DNA of 64,000 nucleotides from Clarkia xantiana subsp. parviflora (taxonomy: Eukaryota; Streptophyta; Magnoliopsida; Myrtales; Onagraceae), in NCBI GenBank assembly GCA_036873135.1, contig JAPTYO010000002.1, positions 48,909,452 through 48,973,451 on the forward strand. The letters run 5' to 3'. Below, one piece after another: positions 47,172 to 58,284 of this stretch. Below the pieces are notes generated by a model. It saw only the letters and a list, made by a program, of their open reading frames with translations. It was not told where the DNA came from and did no database searches. Position 1 is the first letter of the stretch; each line of letters opens with the position of its first letter. Made by a program: the position numbers and the translations under genes.

Positions 47172-48596
47172 TGTAAAATACTAAGGAATCAAGAAACTGA
47201 AACTTGAAGTTGAGAGCGAAGGATCTCCCACTTCAGATACTCATTCTATTCAATAAGGGTTAAAGGTGCTTTTGGTGTCACATGTTTGACCTGTGTAGGT
47301 TTTTGGTGCCATATGTTTCGTTTTGTAGGTTTTTGGTGCCATATGTTTGAGAGGTTGTATGTTTTTGGTATTTCCGTTAGTCAACAGTTAGTTTGACCGT
47401 TAAATACTTTTATTTTGTTCAATTTAGTCCTCAAATTTATATTTCTAAAATTTAATATTTACAATTTAGTCCCTATTGTTTGCTCAAGTCACCGTCCAAG
47501 GCCGCCGGCCACCACCCACCACCTCCAAGGCCGCCGGCCGCCACGAAACGGGCCGGCCACCACCCCACGGCACCGGCCACCACCGCTTGGGGCCGAAAAC
47601 CACCCCAATTGGTGGTGGCCGGCCCCAATTGAGGTGGCCACCACCAATTGGAGCCGGCCACCACCAATTGGTGGTGGGTACCACCAGTGGTGGTGGCTAC
47701 CACCAGTGGTGGTGGCTACAGCCCCAATCGGGGCCGGCCACCACCAGTGGTGGTGGCTACAGCCCCAATCGGGGCCGGCCACCACCAATTGGTGGTGGGT
47801 ACAGCCCCAATCGGGGCCGGCCACCACCAATTGGGGCCGCCGGTCCCGATTGGGGCCACAGAGGGCTCCAATCGGGGCCGGCGGCCCCAACTGGTGGTGG
47901 CCGGCCCCGATTGGGGCTGTACCCACCACCAATTGGTGGTGGCCGGCCCCGATTGGGGCTGTACCCACCACCAATTGGTGGTGGCCGGCCCCGATTGGGG
48001 CCGTAGCCACCACCACTGGTGGTGGCCGGCCCCGATTGGAGCTGTAACCACCACCAATTGGTGGTGGCCGGCCCCAATTGAGGTGGCCACCACCAATTGG
48101 GGCCGGCCACCACCATTTGGGGTGGTTTTCGGCCCCAAGCGGTGGTGGCCGGTGCCGTGGGGTGGTGGCCGGCCCGTTTCGTGGCGGTCGGCGGCCTTGG
48201 AGGTGGTGGGTGGTGGTCGGCGGCCTTGGACGGTGACTTGAGCAAACAATAAGGACTAAATTGTAAATATTAAATTTTAGAAATATAAATTTGAGGACTA
48301 AATTGAACAAAATAAAAGTATTTAACGGTCAAACTAACTGTTGACTAACGGAAATACCAAAAACATATAACCTCTCAAACATATGGCACCAAAAACCTAC
48401 AAAATGAAACATATGGCACCAAAAACCTACACAGGTCAAACATGTGGCACCAAAAGTACTTTTAACCCATTCAATAAAGAAGATGAAGTCGTTACAGCAG
48501 CATATATCGAAGCAACTTATAACAAAAACAGTTTTAGTATTTACAAATAGGTCCTCATAGTTTGTAAACAGTAAACTAGAGTCCTCATACTCTTCA
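47172..48596 (-). mobile_element. 5' LTR of the copia element, split by a foldback MULE
   Basis: Without the insertion (1212 bp plus one 9-bp duplication) this LTR is 204 bp, the same as its partner. It reads TGTAAAATACTAAGG at 47172 and ends TACTCTTCA at 48596. Confidence 0.85.
47257..48468. mobile_element. foldback MULE of 1212 bp with GC-rich palindromic core
   Basis: The ends GGGTTAAAGG and CTTTTAACCC match those of the element at 24372-25128. Perfect 9-bp copies ATTCAATAA flank it (47248-47256 and 48469-48477). The arms are inverted for about 250 bp. The core (about 47500-48240) is a GC-rich field of short palindromes made of ACCACCAATTGGTGGTGG, GGCCGGCCCC and GATTGGGGC. The long overlapping frames on both strands here are translated repeats, not genes. 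Confidence 0.9.
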
Positions 48597-48601
48597 TGAT
48601 G

Positions 48602-48959
48602 ACAATCTTAACAAGTAATCATGTTCGTGGATGACCGGTCTGAATATTATCGATCTCTCAAGATGGCGAGAATTGGATCTATTACCAAATCCTACAGTCG
48701 ACAATACCGCTCTTGATATCTCTTATAATTAGTTGCATTTTTTGTATTTTAACACTTTTATCTAATAATAATAGAATTATTGATATGATGTTAATAGACT
48801 TTAATACTGTTGTATAAGTAGTTTATACGAGTATTCTAGATCTTATAATATTCAGATGTTTTTAATTATTTTGTCATTTTAATCGGGTAATTATATATCT
48901 ATTTTTGGCCATAAAAAATTCATATACCTATTTATTTCAAATTATTTGTAATAAATAAA
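48602..48959. other. unassigned DNA right of the copia element
   Basis: This continues the sequence broken at 42317. The first 130 bases are moderately GC-rich with short frames only; the rest is AT-rich. No gene is recognised. Confidence 0.4.
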
Positions 48960-49477
48960 TTAATATTTCTATTGCGCTAAAATATTGTTGCAATAGGTCT
49001 TTAACTTTATCTGTTGCGACAATATATTTAAAATTTATCGTTGCAAGTCAAGTACAACTCGTCACAACAAAGTAAAAAAAAAAACAAAAAAAAAAAATCT
49101 ATTACGATAGTTTTTTTATTTTATTTGTATGATATGATGAATTAAAAGATCTACACAATAGGCGAACCTATTGCGACAATAGTTTAAGGTTTGTTGTCTC
49201 AGTATGGTTATTAATTCCTCGTAATAGAAAGACCAACTGCGTCAATAATTTATAATTTTTCGTTGCAATAGATAGATCAATTGTGACAATTAATTTCGTT
49301 GATGTGTACACTCTATTGCGATGATAGCTCACTTTGTCGCAATAGGGACTTATTGCTAGGGGTCTATAGTGACGAAGCTATTGCGATATTTTATCGTCGC
49401 AACAGACATACAACGACGATATCTAAGGTTATTGCGACGATTATGGTTGTCTCAGTAATCATTAATTCTTGTAGTGA
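48960..49477 (-). mobile_element. terminal part of a CACTA (En/Spm) transposon
   Basis: Read on the minus strand, the segment starts at 49477 with CACTACAAGAATTAATGATT, the classic CACTA end. The next 500 bases carry many short subterminal repeats in both orientations, such as CTATTGCGACAATAG, TGTCGCAATAG and GTTGCAATAG, where the transposase is known to bind. The other end and any transposase are not seen, so it is truncated or broken by other insertions. Confidence 0.7.
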
Positions 49478-50033
49478 GGACCAGAAAGTAGCAGGGTTGA
49501 TCTTTTCAACCTTGATAACAGAAATTGCGGAACAATTCATGAATGTCATTGCGTTACACCTTTGGTGTGCATTGTACCTTCGCTTCGACGATAGATATGC
49601 AACGGAAGCTAGAGAACTCATTTTGGAATATGATGTTACTCTACGCATGGACGCCCACACTATGACAAACCATACCCCTGACAATGATAAAGAGGCATGC
49701 ATGGCGAAGGATTTATCATATCATGAAGAAATTTCCTTTATTGTGGTTTGTCGATGAGAATGGCCTCAAACGTCTGATCAGATCGATCGAGACGATCTTG
49801 AGACTGTTCAATGGACTAGACCCTAATGAAATTTGTGAGTTGGAGGATCCCTTCACTCATATGCGTAAAGCTTTAGAATCGGGCAATAAAAAGCTCAAAC
49901 GAAAATCCGGTATGTCAAGATACCGTTGATTCAAGTGCGTCTCAGGTACACCTCGTTTCCATGTATATAAAACATTAAAACGTTTTATACAACAAAAATC
50001 GTCTGATATGATTCATTTGTGAATTCTTTTCAG
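49478..50033 (+). pseudogene. copia gag remnant with intron, third copy
   Basis: EDQKVAGLIFSTLITEIAEQ, LHLWCALYLRFDDRYATEAR and LILEYDVTL align with the gag remnant at 1400-1580. After a frameshift near 49685, LLWFVDENGLKRLIRSIE aligns with its SWLADDKGLGYLIESIR. A GT-AG segment at 49946-50033 matches the intron at 1871-1960. The 5' part was removed or displaced by the CACTA end at 49477. Confidence 0.6.
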
Positions 50034-51149
50034 GTGTGGTGTTGAACATGCCTTGAAGATTCTAGACGTAATTTCTCTTTGTTGTTGCTTTCTAATACCC
50101 TTGTTGGTGTCATTTAATTTCGTTGTCACTGAAATTTCGACATATGGTATGCGTTGGGTTATTGAAGTCAATTCAATTTAAAATACAATATATTTATCAA
50201 TTAAGTCGACTTGGTCAAAGGGTTGACACCAATACCAATTATTTGGATTTGTGCCGAAATCATAATCCATGTTCTCAAGTCGAAACATTGAAATTCACAG
50301 ATACATATTCTGATTCATCAATACTCCATCAATCGGGAACTTAGAATAAAACTCATAATATTCCCTATTTGTTAGTACTCCATGAAATAATTAAAATCGT
50401 AATGATGAACATGTGTGAAACCGATTAAACTGAATATTTGGAAACGAAACGATTTCACCAGAAGTAAAATCTGGTGATACGCGCGTCATGCGCAAGTTCC
50501 TTGATAGATGGAACACATCGATTCGAAGTATACATTTAATACGAAGTGTGTTGTTTTTTTTGCTGATTCAATGCTCGACATAAATTTTCATTTGCACAAG
50601 AGACCCATTACGGGTTTTACTCATTGATTCCTCATAAACCGAGAAGAAGTATGCTTTAAAAGGCTACCACGATCTCGTAAAGAATCAATGGTTGCATAAG
50701 GTGAAAACTTAATGGAAAATTCAAAGGTTGACGAAACCTCTGAAATTGAGTATTCAATGAAAAAGGATTTGACTAAAAAACGACTATCCATTTATACGCC
50801 TCTAACGATAAAGAATGGCGGAGCCTTATTTAAAAAACATAAACTTATAGGACATAGTATGAACATGAGTCCTTAGCTTAAATTCCTATCACCCTCAAGG
50901 ACGATATGATGTTGACTCTCACTCATGTAGAACTTTGTTCATAAAATATCGGTTATCACAACACCACGCGAGCTATAAAATGGTAATGTGACGGATCTTA
51001 CCAAATCGGTTGCAAAACAAACACACATTGTACCAACAACTGCGAAAGCAAAAGTTGGAACTTAGAGTGCTGTAAAGTAACTCTATACCATACATGTGTA
51101 TGATAGCTCGGGAGATTGGTGGCGTGGTCGAACATGAGACGTTACATTC
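50034..51149 (+). pseudogene. degenerate copia remnant, third copy
   Basis: This parallels 1961-3100: TTGTTAGTACTCCAT, ATGATGAACATGTGTGAAACC, GGAACACATCG and finally GTCGAACATGAGACGTTACA recur in the same order. Frames are broken throughout. It is cut at 51149 by the gypsy element that starts at 51150. Confidence 0.55.
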
Positions 51150-52651
51150 TGTAAACACTTGATTTTGACCCGGACGTAACGACGTTACACATGATACGTC
51201 AAATTCCGGACGCGTCAAGCCACAAAGTCTCCAAAAATGCTCAAGGGCACATTAGGGAAATTATTATAAAATATATTTTAAATTATTTCGAATATATTTA
51301 ATATTTTCGGAATTTTTAAAAATATATATATAATAATTAGTTTTTTATTTTTAGATAATTATCTGTAAGATATTTATCTCCAGATATTATTTTTTATTCA
51401 AAAAAAATAATTATCTGTAAAGATAAATATCCTTAGGAATATTCTCTAGAATAATTATCTGTTAACATTTTTTATTTAAATTTTATCTGTAATCTAGATT
51501 AGGGTTTTAATATAAACAGGGGTCTAGGTTACATTGTAAAAGACACAGAAAACACATCAGAAAATAACAGACTACTTTTCTTGGGATTCGTGCGAATTCT
51601 GTCCCTTTGTGCTTTTTTCAAAAAAAAAAAACTTTTTTTTTCTCATTCTCATCCCGCCCGGAGCCCTCCTCCTGCCGTCCAGCCTAGCTTCCGACGACCA
51701 GCCATCCACCGCGCCACGACCTTGACCCGCCACCGCATCGACCGCCTGCTGCCGTGCCGTCCGCTGCCGTGTCGAATCGCCGGTCTTCTGCTCAGCCAGC
51801 CTTCGGTGTGACCTCGCCGGAGTCCCCTTTTCCATCGTCGGCCGTCGTGGTCCGTTCTGCTGCCGCCGTCCGCTGCTGCTGCTGCTGCTGCTGCCGTCGC
51901 GCCCGTCCGTCGCTGCTGCTGCTGTTGCCGTCCGCTGCTGCTGCCGTCCCCTTTTCCATCGTCGCCGCCGTCCACTGTAGGTAAGGAGCTCCCCCCCCGC
52001 TGCTGTTTTTTTATTATTTTTTTTTATTTATTTATTTAATTACTATTTAATCATTTTATTGCCTTTTCTGGTGTTTTTATTTTATTTTTAGTATTATGAT
52101 GGTTAGGTTGAATTTAAATTAGTTATGGGTGAACAATGCTAACCATATGTTGTATCATGGTTTATTCTACTAGGTTATTAGATTCAATTTGACATAAATA
52201 ATTCGAATTTAATAAGTTAATTGAATAATAAAAGGGTTAATTATGCATGTTTTCATCAAAATTTTGATTAGTTTAGACTCATAAAAACGGTAATTGTGTA
52301 TGTTCGTCATGTAGTTCGCGTCGATTTAATTATATAAGATAATCGTTAGTATTATTTAACTTTTACCGATGGTCATGCTCAAATCAATTTTTTTTTTTTA
52401 ACGATAAGATCGGCAAATTAAGTGAATTGAGTACTGAAAGGGCGTAATTAAAAATTATTGTTTTAATTCGTAATAGAACCCCCGAACTCGAATTTCTGAA
52501 TGTAGAACAATTTTAAACCTAAGTATTTGATTTTTTATTTGCTTAGGTAATTTAGGATTCTAGTTAGCCTAATAATTAACTAGTGGCGACTCTTTTCAAA
52601 ATTCGCACGTTTTCAAATGTAATTCGCCGTAGGTTAGATTTAGGTCTGACA
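51150..52651 (+). mobile_element. 5' LTR of the Tat-like element
   Basis: It starts TGTAAACACTTG and ends TCTGACA. A likely TATA box (AATATAAACAGG) lies near 51509. It holds CTG/CCG-rich triplet tracts at about 51860-51950. The first 558 bases match the 3' LTR with about 23 substitutions counted by eye. Confidence 0.85.
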
Positions 52652-52654
52652 ATT

Positions 52655-52674
52655 TGCCGACTCTGCTGGGGACA
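52655..52674 (+). other. primer-binding site of the Tat-like element
   Basis: TGCCGACTCTGCTGGGGAC begins a few bases after the LTR end. It is close to the GGCGACTCTGCTGGGGA-type site of Ogre elements, which use a tRNA-Arg primer. That tRNA assignment is from family knowledge. Confidence 0.6.
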
Positions 52675-53325
52675 GTAATCGAGGGTTCGGGCTTGTCATC
52701 TTTGCTTATTTTCCATGTTTTAGTTTAAACATATTTCTCGTCATTATTCTAACTATAGTTTTTTTTCCATAGGTACGAAGCTCTTGTTTTTTATTTTTAT
52801 GTTCACTAACAAGTTTTCTTTATGGTGTTGTTTGAAACCCCACACACTCACGTTGAGCATAATGTCCAAAACGCCTAAATCCCAGGGCAACTAGGAACCC
52901 CGGAGAGATAGTAAGGGTACGACCGCGCGGCCGAGCCGCCGGAACGACTCATAACAACTCCACTCGCTTGTGAAGGTCCTGTGATCCCTATGATGGGGTG
53001 AGGAAACCACATTGTCGGGAACCTATCAGTGGAACCTACCTTATAGAAAAAAAGCAAAAAACACACACATGAAGCTTCGATCCTACCGCTGTTATTTTAC
53101 ATGTTTGCGTGCTTTTATTTCTTTCTTTCGACCCCTAGAATTTATCTCATATAGGATCTGGGTCTAATGTAATGTTTTATTTTTTGCACCATGTATGTAA
53201 TCGCGAACCGCATATTAGTGGAAGTTTACGTTTCAAGCATGCATTACACATCATTTTTTAAAAAAAGAAAATATTTGCCATCCACTTCATCACTCTAAAA
53301 CGTTTTACACTCCATTTTAGTAAGG
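52675..53325 (+). other. leader of the Tat-like element
   Basis: About 650 bases of untranslated leader without open frames of note. It includes a GC-rich block at 52880-53040. No promoter or repeat is evident. Confidence 0.5.
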
Positions 53326-54909
53326 ATGGAAAAACTGCCCAAGTGTCCTCGCATTGCGATCGTTCCAGCTCCTAGGGACGACATCAACCGCCTCTGGAAT
53401 GCCATGCCAAAGACGGAGCAGGATTATATCACCCAACTCATCGGAGGAGTTCAACGGCTTGCTGATTACAAGATAGAGTGGCACTGGCTAGAAGCCTTAG
53501 CCGACCATTGGGACTCGAAGAAAGCAGTGTTCATCATCAACGACATAGAACTCACCCCTACTCTCGAGGAATACCGCCAGCTGGTACAAGGCCCGGGATG
53601 GAATGAAGGGATCGTCTTACCGAGATTTGAGGTGTCCAAGAAACAGAGTCTTTCTAAACTCTTACAGGCCAACAGAGGGAAGATGGTTAATGAGCTTATG
53701 GTGGCCACACATCAGGGTTTATCTATCAATCGTTTGATAAGTTGGGTTGGTTTTAGAATGAAAGATAATCGAATGATCCGAGGAGCAACTCACGCCTATC
53801 TCTTGTTATTTTTTGGAACTCTCTTATTCCCCCACTCCCAAAGCTATATAGACGAGGCATTAGCCGACGTCGTCCTTCAAGTGGTCGAAGGCAGAAGTTT
53901 TATAGTGGCGTTGCTTGCTGAAACAATCACGTCTCTGAACTTCATAAAAGCTAAAGGGAGCGGAGGATTAAGAGCAAGTCCAGCTTTATTGCAAATATGG
54001 TTTTTAAGCCACCTAAATGAGATCGGCGCCGGTTTCCCCAAAGCTCATTTCCTTATAGAAAAACAAATTATATCAAGAATGAAAGACTATACTCATCAAG
54101 TAAACAAAGGATGGAGCACCCGTGAATGGAAAAAACTTTTTTCAAAACTTTTACCTAAAGACATTTTATGGGTAGCTCGATGGTTTTCACCTAGGTCTGC
54201 ATTTTTAAGATGTAAATATTTTAACGTTGTTCCTCTTATTAGCCACCTAAGCTCGTCAGTCACCTACCTGGCCCGAGTCATTCGACAACTCGGGGGTATT
54301 CAAGGCATACCAGCTAACGCAAATGCACCTCTCTTGATATTCGACTGGGACGACAACAAAGTTACTCAAACCACACTCAAATAGGCTGCTCAGCGAATAC
54401 CTGCAATTTGGGAAGGTCGAATCGAGGAGAAAATCCGACCGCCCGGGGATGTCAAAGAAGAAGTGTGGATGTATCGGGCCACTAAAGAGTACGTCCACCG
54501 CTTTCACACAGTCATTGAAGATCCAATTATTGACCCCGCGGAAGTTATTGGACAAAAGCCACAAGACGCACCACCTTCCCATGAAGACGTGTACGACACG
54601 CTAGCTGCCCGAGTCGAAATCCAATGTGCCACCTGGGCCCAAGATTGCGCACAATCCAAAGAAGAAATCAGGCGGTTACAAGAAGAACTTTCTAAAGCGC
54701 GAGCTAACGTCATGCACCAGCAATGGGTACTTAAAGTGAAGGAGAGACAGAAGACGCGGTTAAGTGCTGACCTTGAAAAGTTCAAACGAAGAGCGAGAAA
54801 ACTGAATTTTTTTTCAAAACACTTGTCTGTTGAATTCGTTAGGACTAAGGAGCAAGCACTCGACGCACTCGGCGAGATACGCAGTCGTGTAAAGCGTTTT
54901 AGAGTTTAA
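53326..54909 (+). pseudogene. Tat/Ogre ORF1 with one in-frame stop
   Basis: The ATG at 53326 opens a frame of 528 codons interrupted only by TAG at 54382-54384 (codon 353). The N-terminal part reads PRDDINRLWNAMPKTEQDYI, IEWHWLEALADHWD, ELTPTLEEYRQL and AYLLLFFGTLLFP, matching the helical domain (DUF7745, plant-mobile-domain-like) of ORF1 proteins in Ogre-like elements. The C-terminal part after the stop is a charged coiled coil (CAQSKEEIRRLQEELSKAR). ORF1 function is unknown in the family. The stop could be a mutation or a readthrough site; a mutation is more likely given the other breaks. Confidence 0.75.
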
Positions 54910-55076
54910 GTCTTAGTTGTAAAACTATCTCTTTTTTTTTAATAAGATTTTGAAATGAATGGCACATTAATTTTTTTAAAAAATCATGCATGGAATTCTT
55001 TGTCCACATTTTGAATCATCATTTTTTCCAATTCCAGGACTAGCTAGTACTGGCACGTACGCGAAAAATCACTAAT

Positions 55077-57822
55077 ATGGAGAACACGCAGCAAATCCAG
55101 CGACATGAGGAACGAATGGTCGAAATCGAGGCAGCTAACGCAAAAATGCATGAAGATATGGCCACCATGTCAGCAAACATGGAATGCATCATGGCACTCC
55201 TCGAGGCTCAGTCAACCATCAATGCTCCAAACCCGCCCTTGCCGACAGGGACCTCGACTCCAGGCCCATCAGCGAATATAGGAACCGCAATACCCGCTAC
55301 CACTGTACCTCCCAACACCACGGTGGACCCCTCTCGAAACCACCCTACTTTGATCAGCCCCGATCAGACTCTACCGACACCATGTGTCTCCCCAAGCCCG
55401 ACCATAATGCATGGGCATGTTAACCAAGGGGGCGCAACCGGCGCGAATGCTTTCACATCATCGCCCGTCATCGAGACTGAACATGATCGCCGCCTGAAGA
55501 AAATGGAGGAAAAGATGAAAGCGTTCTCCGGCTTCGAAAAATATGGGGGCATTGGTTACTCTGACCTGTGCCTTTTTCCTAAACATGTCAAGACCGGAGA
55601 AATTCAAGGTCCCTGAGTTCGAGAAGTACGATGGCCTTGGTAATCCCATAGTCCACCTGCGGATTTATCTTACGAAGATGGCCCCTTACCAACAGTATGA
55701 GGAGTTCTTGGTCCAAACATTCCAAGAAAGCTTGAAAGGAGCAGCTTTGGTTTGGTTCGTCAGCTTGAAGGCCGGCGATATCTCAACATGGGAAGAAATG
55801 GCCAACGCTTTCGTTCGCCAATATAAGTTCAATCTGGACACCGCTCCGACCCGCATGGATCTCCAGAGCATGGAAATGAATGCGGGACAGTCCTTCAGGA
55901 ACTATATGCAGTCTTGGAGGGAAAAGGCGGCTGGAGTCCGACCACCTCTAGAGGATGCGGAAGTGGTATCCATGTTTATTGGAACTCTGAAGGGAGCATA
56001 TTACTCTCATTTACTGGGACATGTTTCTGCAAATTTGGCTGACTTGGTGAAATCCGGAGACATGATCGAGCAGGGAATCCGGACAGGGAGGATTGAAGAT
56101 TCCCTCAAAAGCTACCAGGGAGACGGTTTGAGAAAGAGTGGTGCAAAAAAGCTGCTCCCAAAAGACACAACTGTCAGCGCAGTCTACCCGATGCAGTTTG
56201 CGGCACTTGTGACTCAGCCAATGACTCAAATACCCCCGGCTCCACAACCCTCCTTCACAGGTGGACAAGGAAATCGAGTTAATTACAAGCAGAGGGACGT
56301 AAGATCCTTTACGCCCTTACCTGTGTCAATGGCCGAGGTGTACCAGAAGATGTTAGAACAGAACCTCATTGGCCCCGAGTTCATGAGGCCAGATTCAAAA
56401 GTACCCAACGACGACCCAAGTTCGAGGTGTGAGTTCCATATGGGGATAGCAGGACACTCCATAGAGAAATGCACCCGCCTGAGGCACAAGATTCAAGACC
56501 TCATTGACAACAAGCTCCTTATTCTCAACTCGATCCCTCCTCCAAATGTCAAGACGAACCCTTTACCGCAACACAATGCAGGTTCATCATCGTCTATCAA
56601 CATGATCTGTCATGAAGATGAGTCGTCAGAAGATGTCCCTATCGCGGTAATCACGCCATTTGTACTAAATTATGTGCCCGAACAGCCAGCCAGGCTGCCA
56701 CTAGTGATGCAGGGGCCAGCTCCTTTCCAATATGAAAGTAACAAGAAGGTCCCTTGGATCTATGAAGCTCAAGTAATCGGAGCACCAAAACCAGATGATC
56801 ATGTTATGATCATGAAACGTTCGGGTCGTGTATACGCGGAGGATGTTTCTAAAGACAGGGTTGTAGAAGTGGCACTGAAGAAGAAGGTAACCGACGACGA
56901 AATTGAGGACTTCGTAAAGTCCATGAAGGAAGGAGAGGAAAAAGTGATTGATCAGCTCCGCAAGACCCCGGCTCAAATTTCTTTGCTTGCCCTCCTCTTA
57001 AGCTCAGAAAGTCACCGCGAGGCTCTCATGAATGTGTTCAAGGAAGCGTTAGTTCCAAAAGAAACCTCTGCCGAACAAATGGGCAATGTTATTGGCTCCA
57101 TATTCTCGAACCAAATTTATTTCGGGGATGATGATCTGGGAGTCGACGGCCAGAACCATGTAAAAGCCCTTCACATTATCTGCAAATGTAACGGATTTGT
57201 GCTCTCAAAGGTCATGATTGATGGTGGTTCGGCAGTCGATGTTTACCCATTATCCACGCTCAAGCAAATGAAGATTGACCTGTCACATATACGTACAAGC
57301 AAGTCGGCGGTTCGAGCTTTCGATGGTACGAAGAAGGAAGTCTACGGAGAGATCGAATTACAGCTCGAAATTGGTCCAAATGTTTTTGATATAACCTTTA
57401 GGGTCATGGATATCCCGAATGTTTTCAGCCTTCTCTTGGGAAGATTATGGATCCACGCGGTTGGGGCAGTTCCATCCACCCTACATCAGAAACTGAAGTA
57501 CGTGATTAACAACCGCCTTGTGGAAATCAGGGGGGAAGGTGATCACAACATTTACCAGGAAACAGCAGTGCCTGTCATCGACACCAGCAGAGATGAACCA
57601 CCCGCATTCCATTCCTTTGAACTAATCTCTGTCATCAAGGATTGGGGAGAGCTAACACTGAGCAAGGCAGATATCATGGTGGGAAGGTTCATGTTGAAGA
57701 ATAATTTTGTCCCGGGTCAAGGCCTGGGTATCAGGTGTCAAGGAATCCCACGCCCACTTCAGCTGAAGGAAAGTGTATGCAGACACGGACTGGGGTATTC
57801 CCCTTCCCAAGAAAAGGGTTAA
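55077..57822 (+). pseudogene. gag and protease of the Tat-like element
   Basis: The ATG at 55077 opens a frame with a helical N-terminus and a Pro/Thr-rich linker. A one-base shift near 55590 moves it to the frame that carries the capsid core (VPEFEKYDGLGNPIVHLRIY, AALVWFVSLKAGDISTWEEM, FVRQYKFN). A zinc knuckle of the lineage's form, CEFHMGIAGHSIEKC, lies near 56430. The protease active site MIDGGSAVDVYP is near 57217-57252, and a G-patch-like end (FVPGQGLGIRCQGIPRPLQL) near 57705. The frame stops at 57820-57822, but the next 270 bases stay open in the same frame. Confidence 0.85.
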
Positions 57823-57846
57823 AGCGCACATGGAGAGCAACAACTG

Positions 57847-58115
57847 ATGGATTTCCAGAGGGGACGATTCGCTAGAAGATGGAGGCCTATAAACATTCCG
57901 CCTCTGTCAGTCACTTTCCCAGGACCAGCTCACGTCATTCGAACTGATGAAGATGAAGCATTACAATCCTTAGCAAGACTGTTCATCACCGACAACACAG
58001 TCGGAGCCGTCCTCGAAGAAGCGCCCCCAAGCATTTATGTTCGACCCTCCGTTGAAGGAGAAGCAATCACCAATTGGTTTTCGATTCCGGTTTATGCTCT
58101 TTCGCTTAGCGATGA
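57847..58115 (+). pseudogene. pro-pol spacer exon
   Basis: This is an open segment in the gag-protease frame (MDFQRGRFARRWRPINIPPL, VTFPGPAHVIRTDEDEALQS) after the stop at 57820. It ends at GATGA immediately before a consensus donor GTAAGA at 58116. It belongs to the polyprotein before RT. Confidence 0.55.
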
Positions 58116-58284
58116 GTAAGATTTATGAGTTTCTGTTGTACTCCTTTGCGCGGCAAGATCATGAGCCCCGCATAGGAAAGAGGGATATTGTCATGATCTT
58201 ATCAATATATATAAATCCCTTTATTTCTTTTTTTTTTTTTCCCCGTCAAATTCGCATTGATTCCGGTTATTTTCCTTACCGTAG
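58116..58284 (+). other. probable intron between protease and RT
   Basis: The donor is GTAAGATTTATG at 58116. A long T/C tract lies at 58218-58242, and TTACCGTAG provides the first AG after it (58283-58284). Ogre elements are known to splice an intron at this position. Removing it takes away the stop at 58117-58119. Confidence 0.55.

Larger units (their letters stand above)
42323..48596 (-). mobile_element. complete copia retrotransposon with 5-bp target duplication
   Basis: Two 204-bp LTRs (42323-42526 and 47172-48596 minus an insertion) enclose a minus-strand gag-protease-integrase-RT-RNase H region. TGATG flanks both sides (42318-42322 and 48597-48601). The primer site abuts the right LTR and a polypurine tract abuts the left. 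By eye the LTRs differ at 7 of 204 positions. The coding region has at least three frameshifts and two or three stops, so it is not autonomous. A foldback MULE sits inside the 5' LTR. Confidence 0.9.

Noticed and set aside
47415..48310. Long frames (up to 273 codons) in several phases with Pro/Gly/Trp repeats
   Set aside because: All are translations of the palindromic GC-rich core of the foldback MULE; open frames on both strands follow from repeat composition.
51572..51984. Ala/Arg/Gly-rich frames on both strands
   Set aside because: They come from CTG/CCG triplet tracts in the gypsy LTR, and half of the region is repeated in the 3' LTR.
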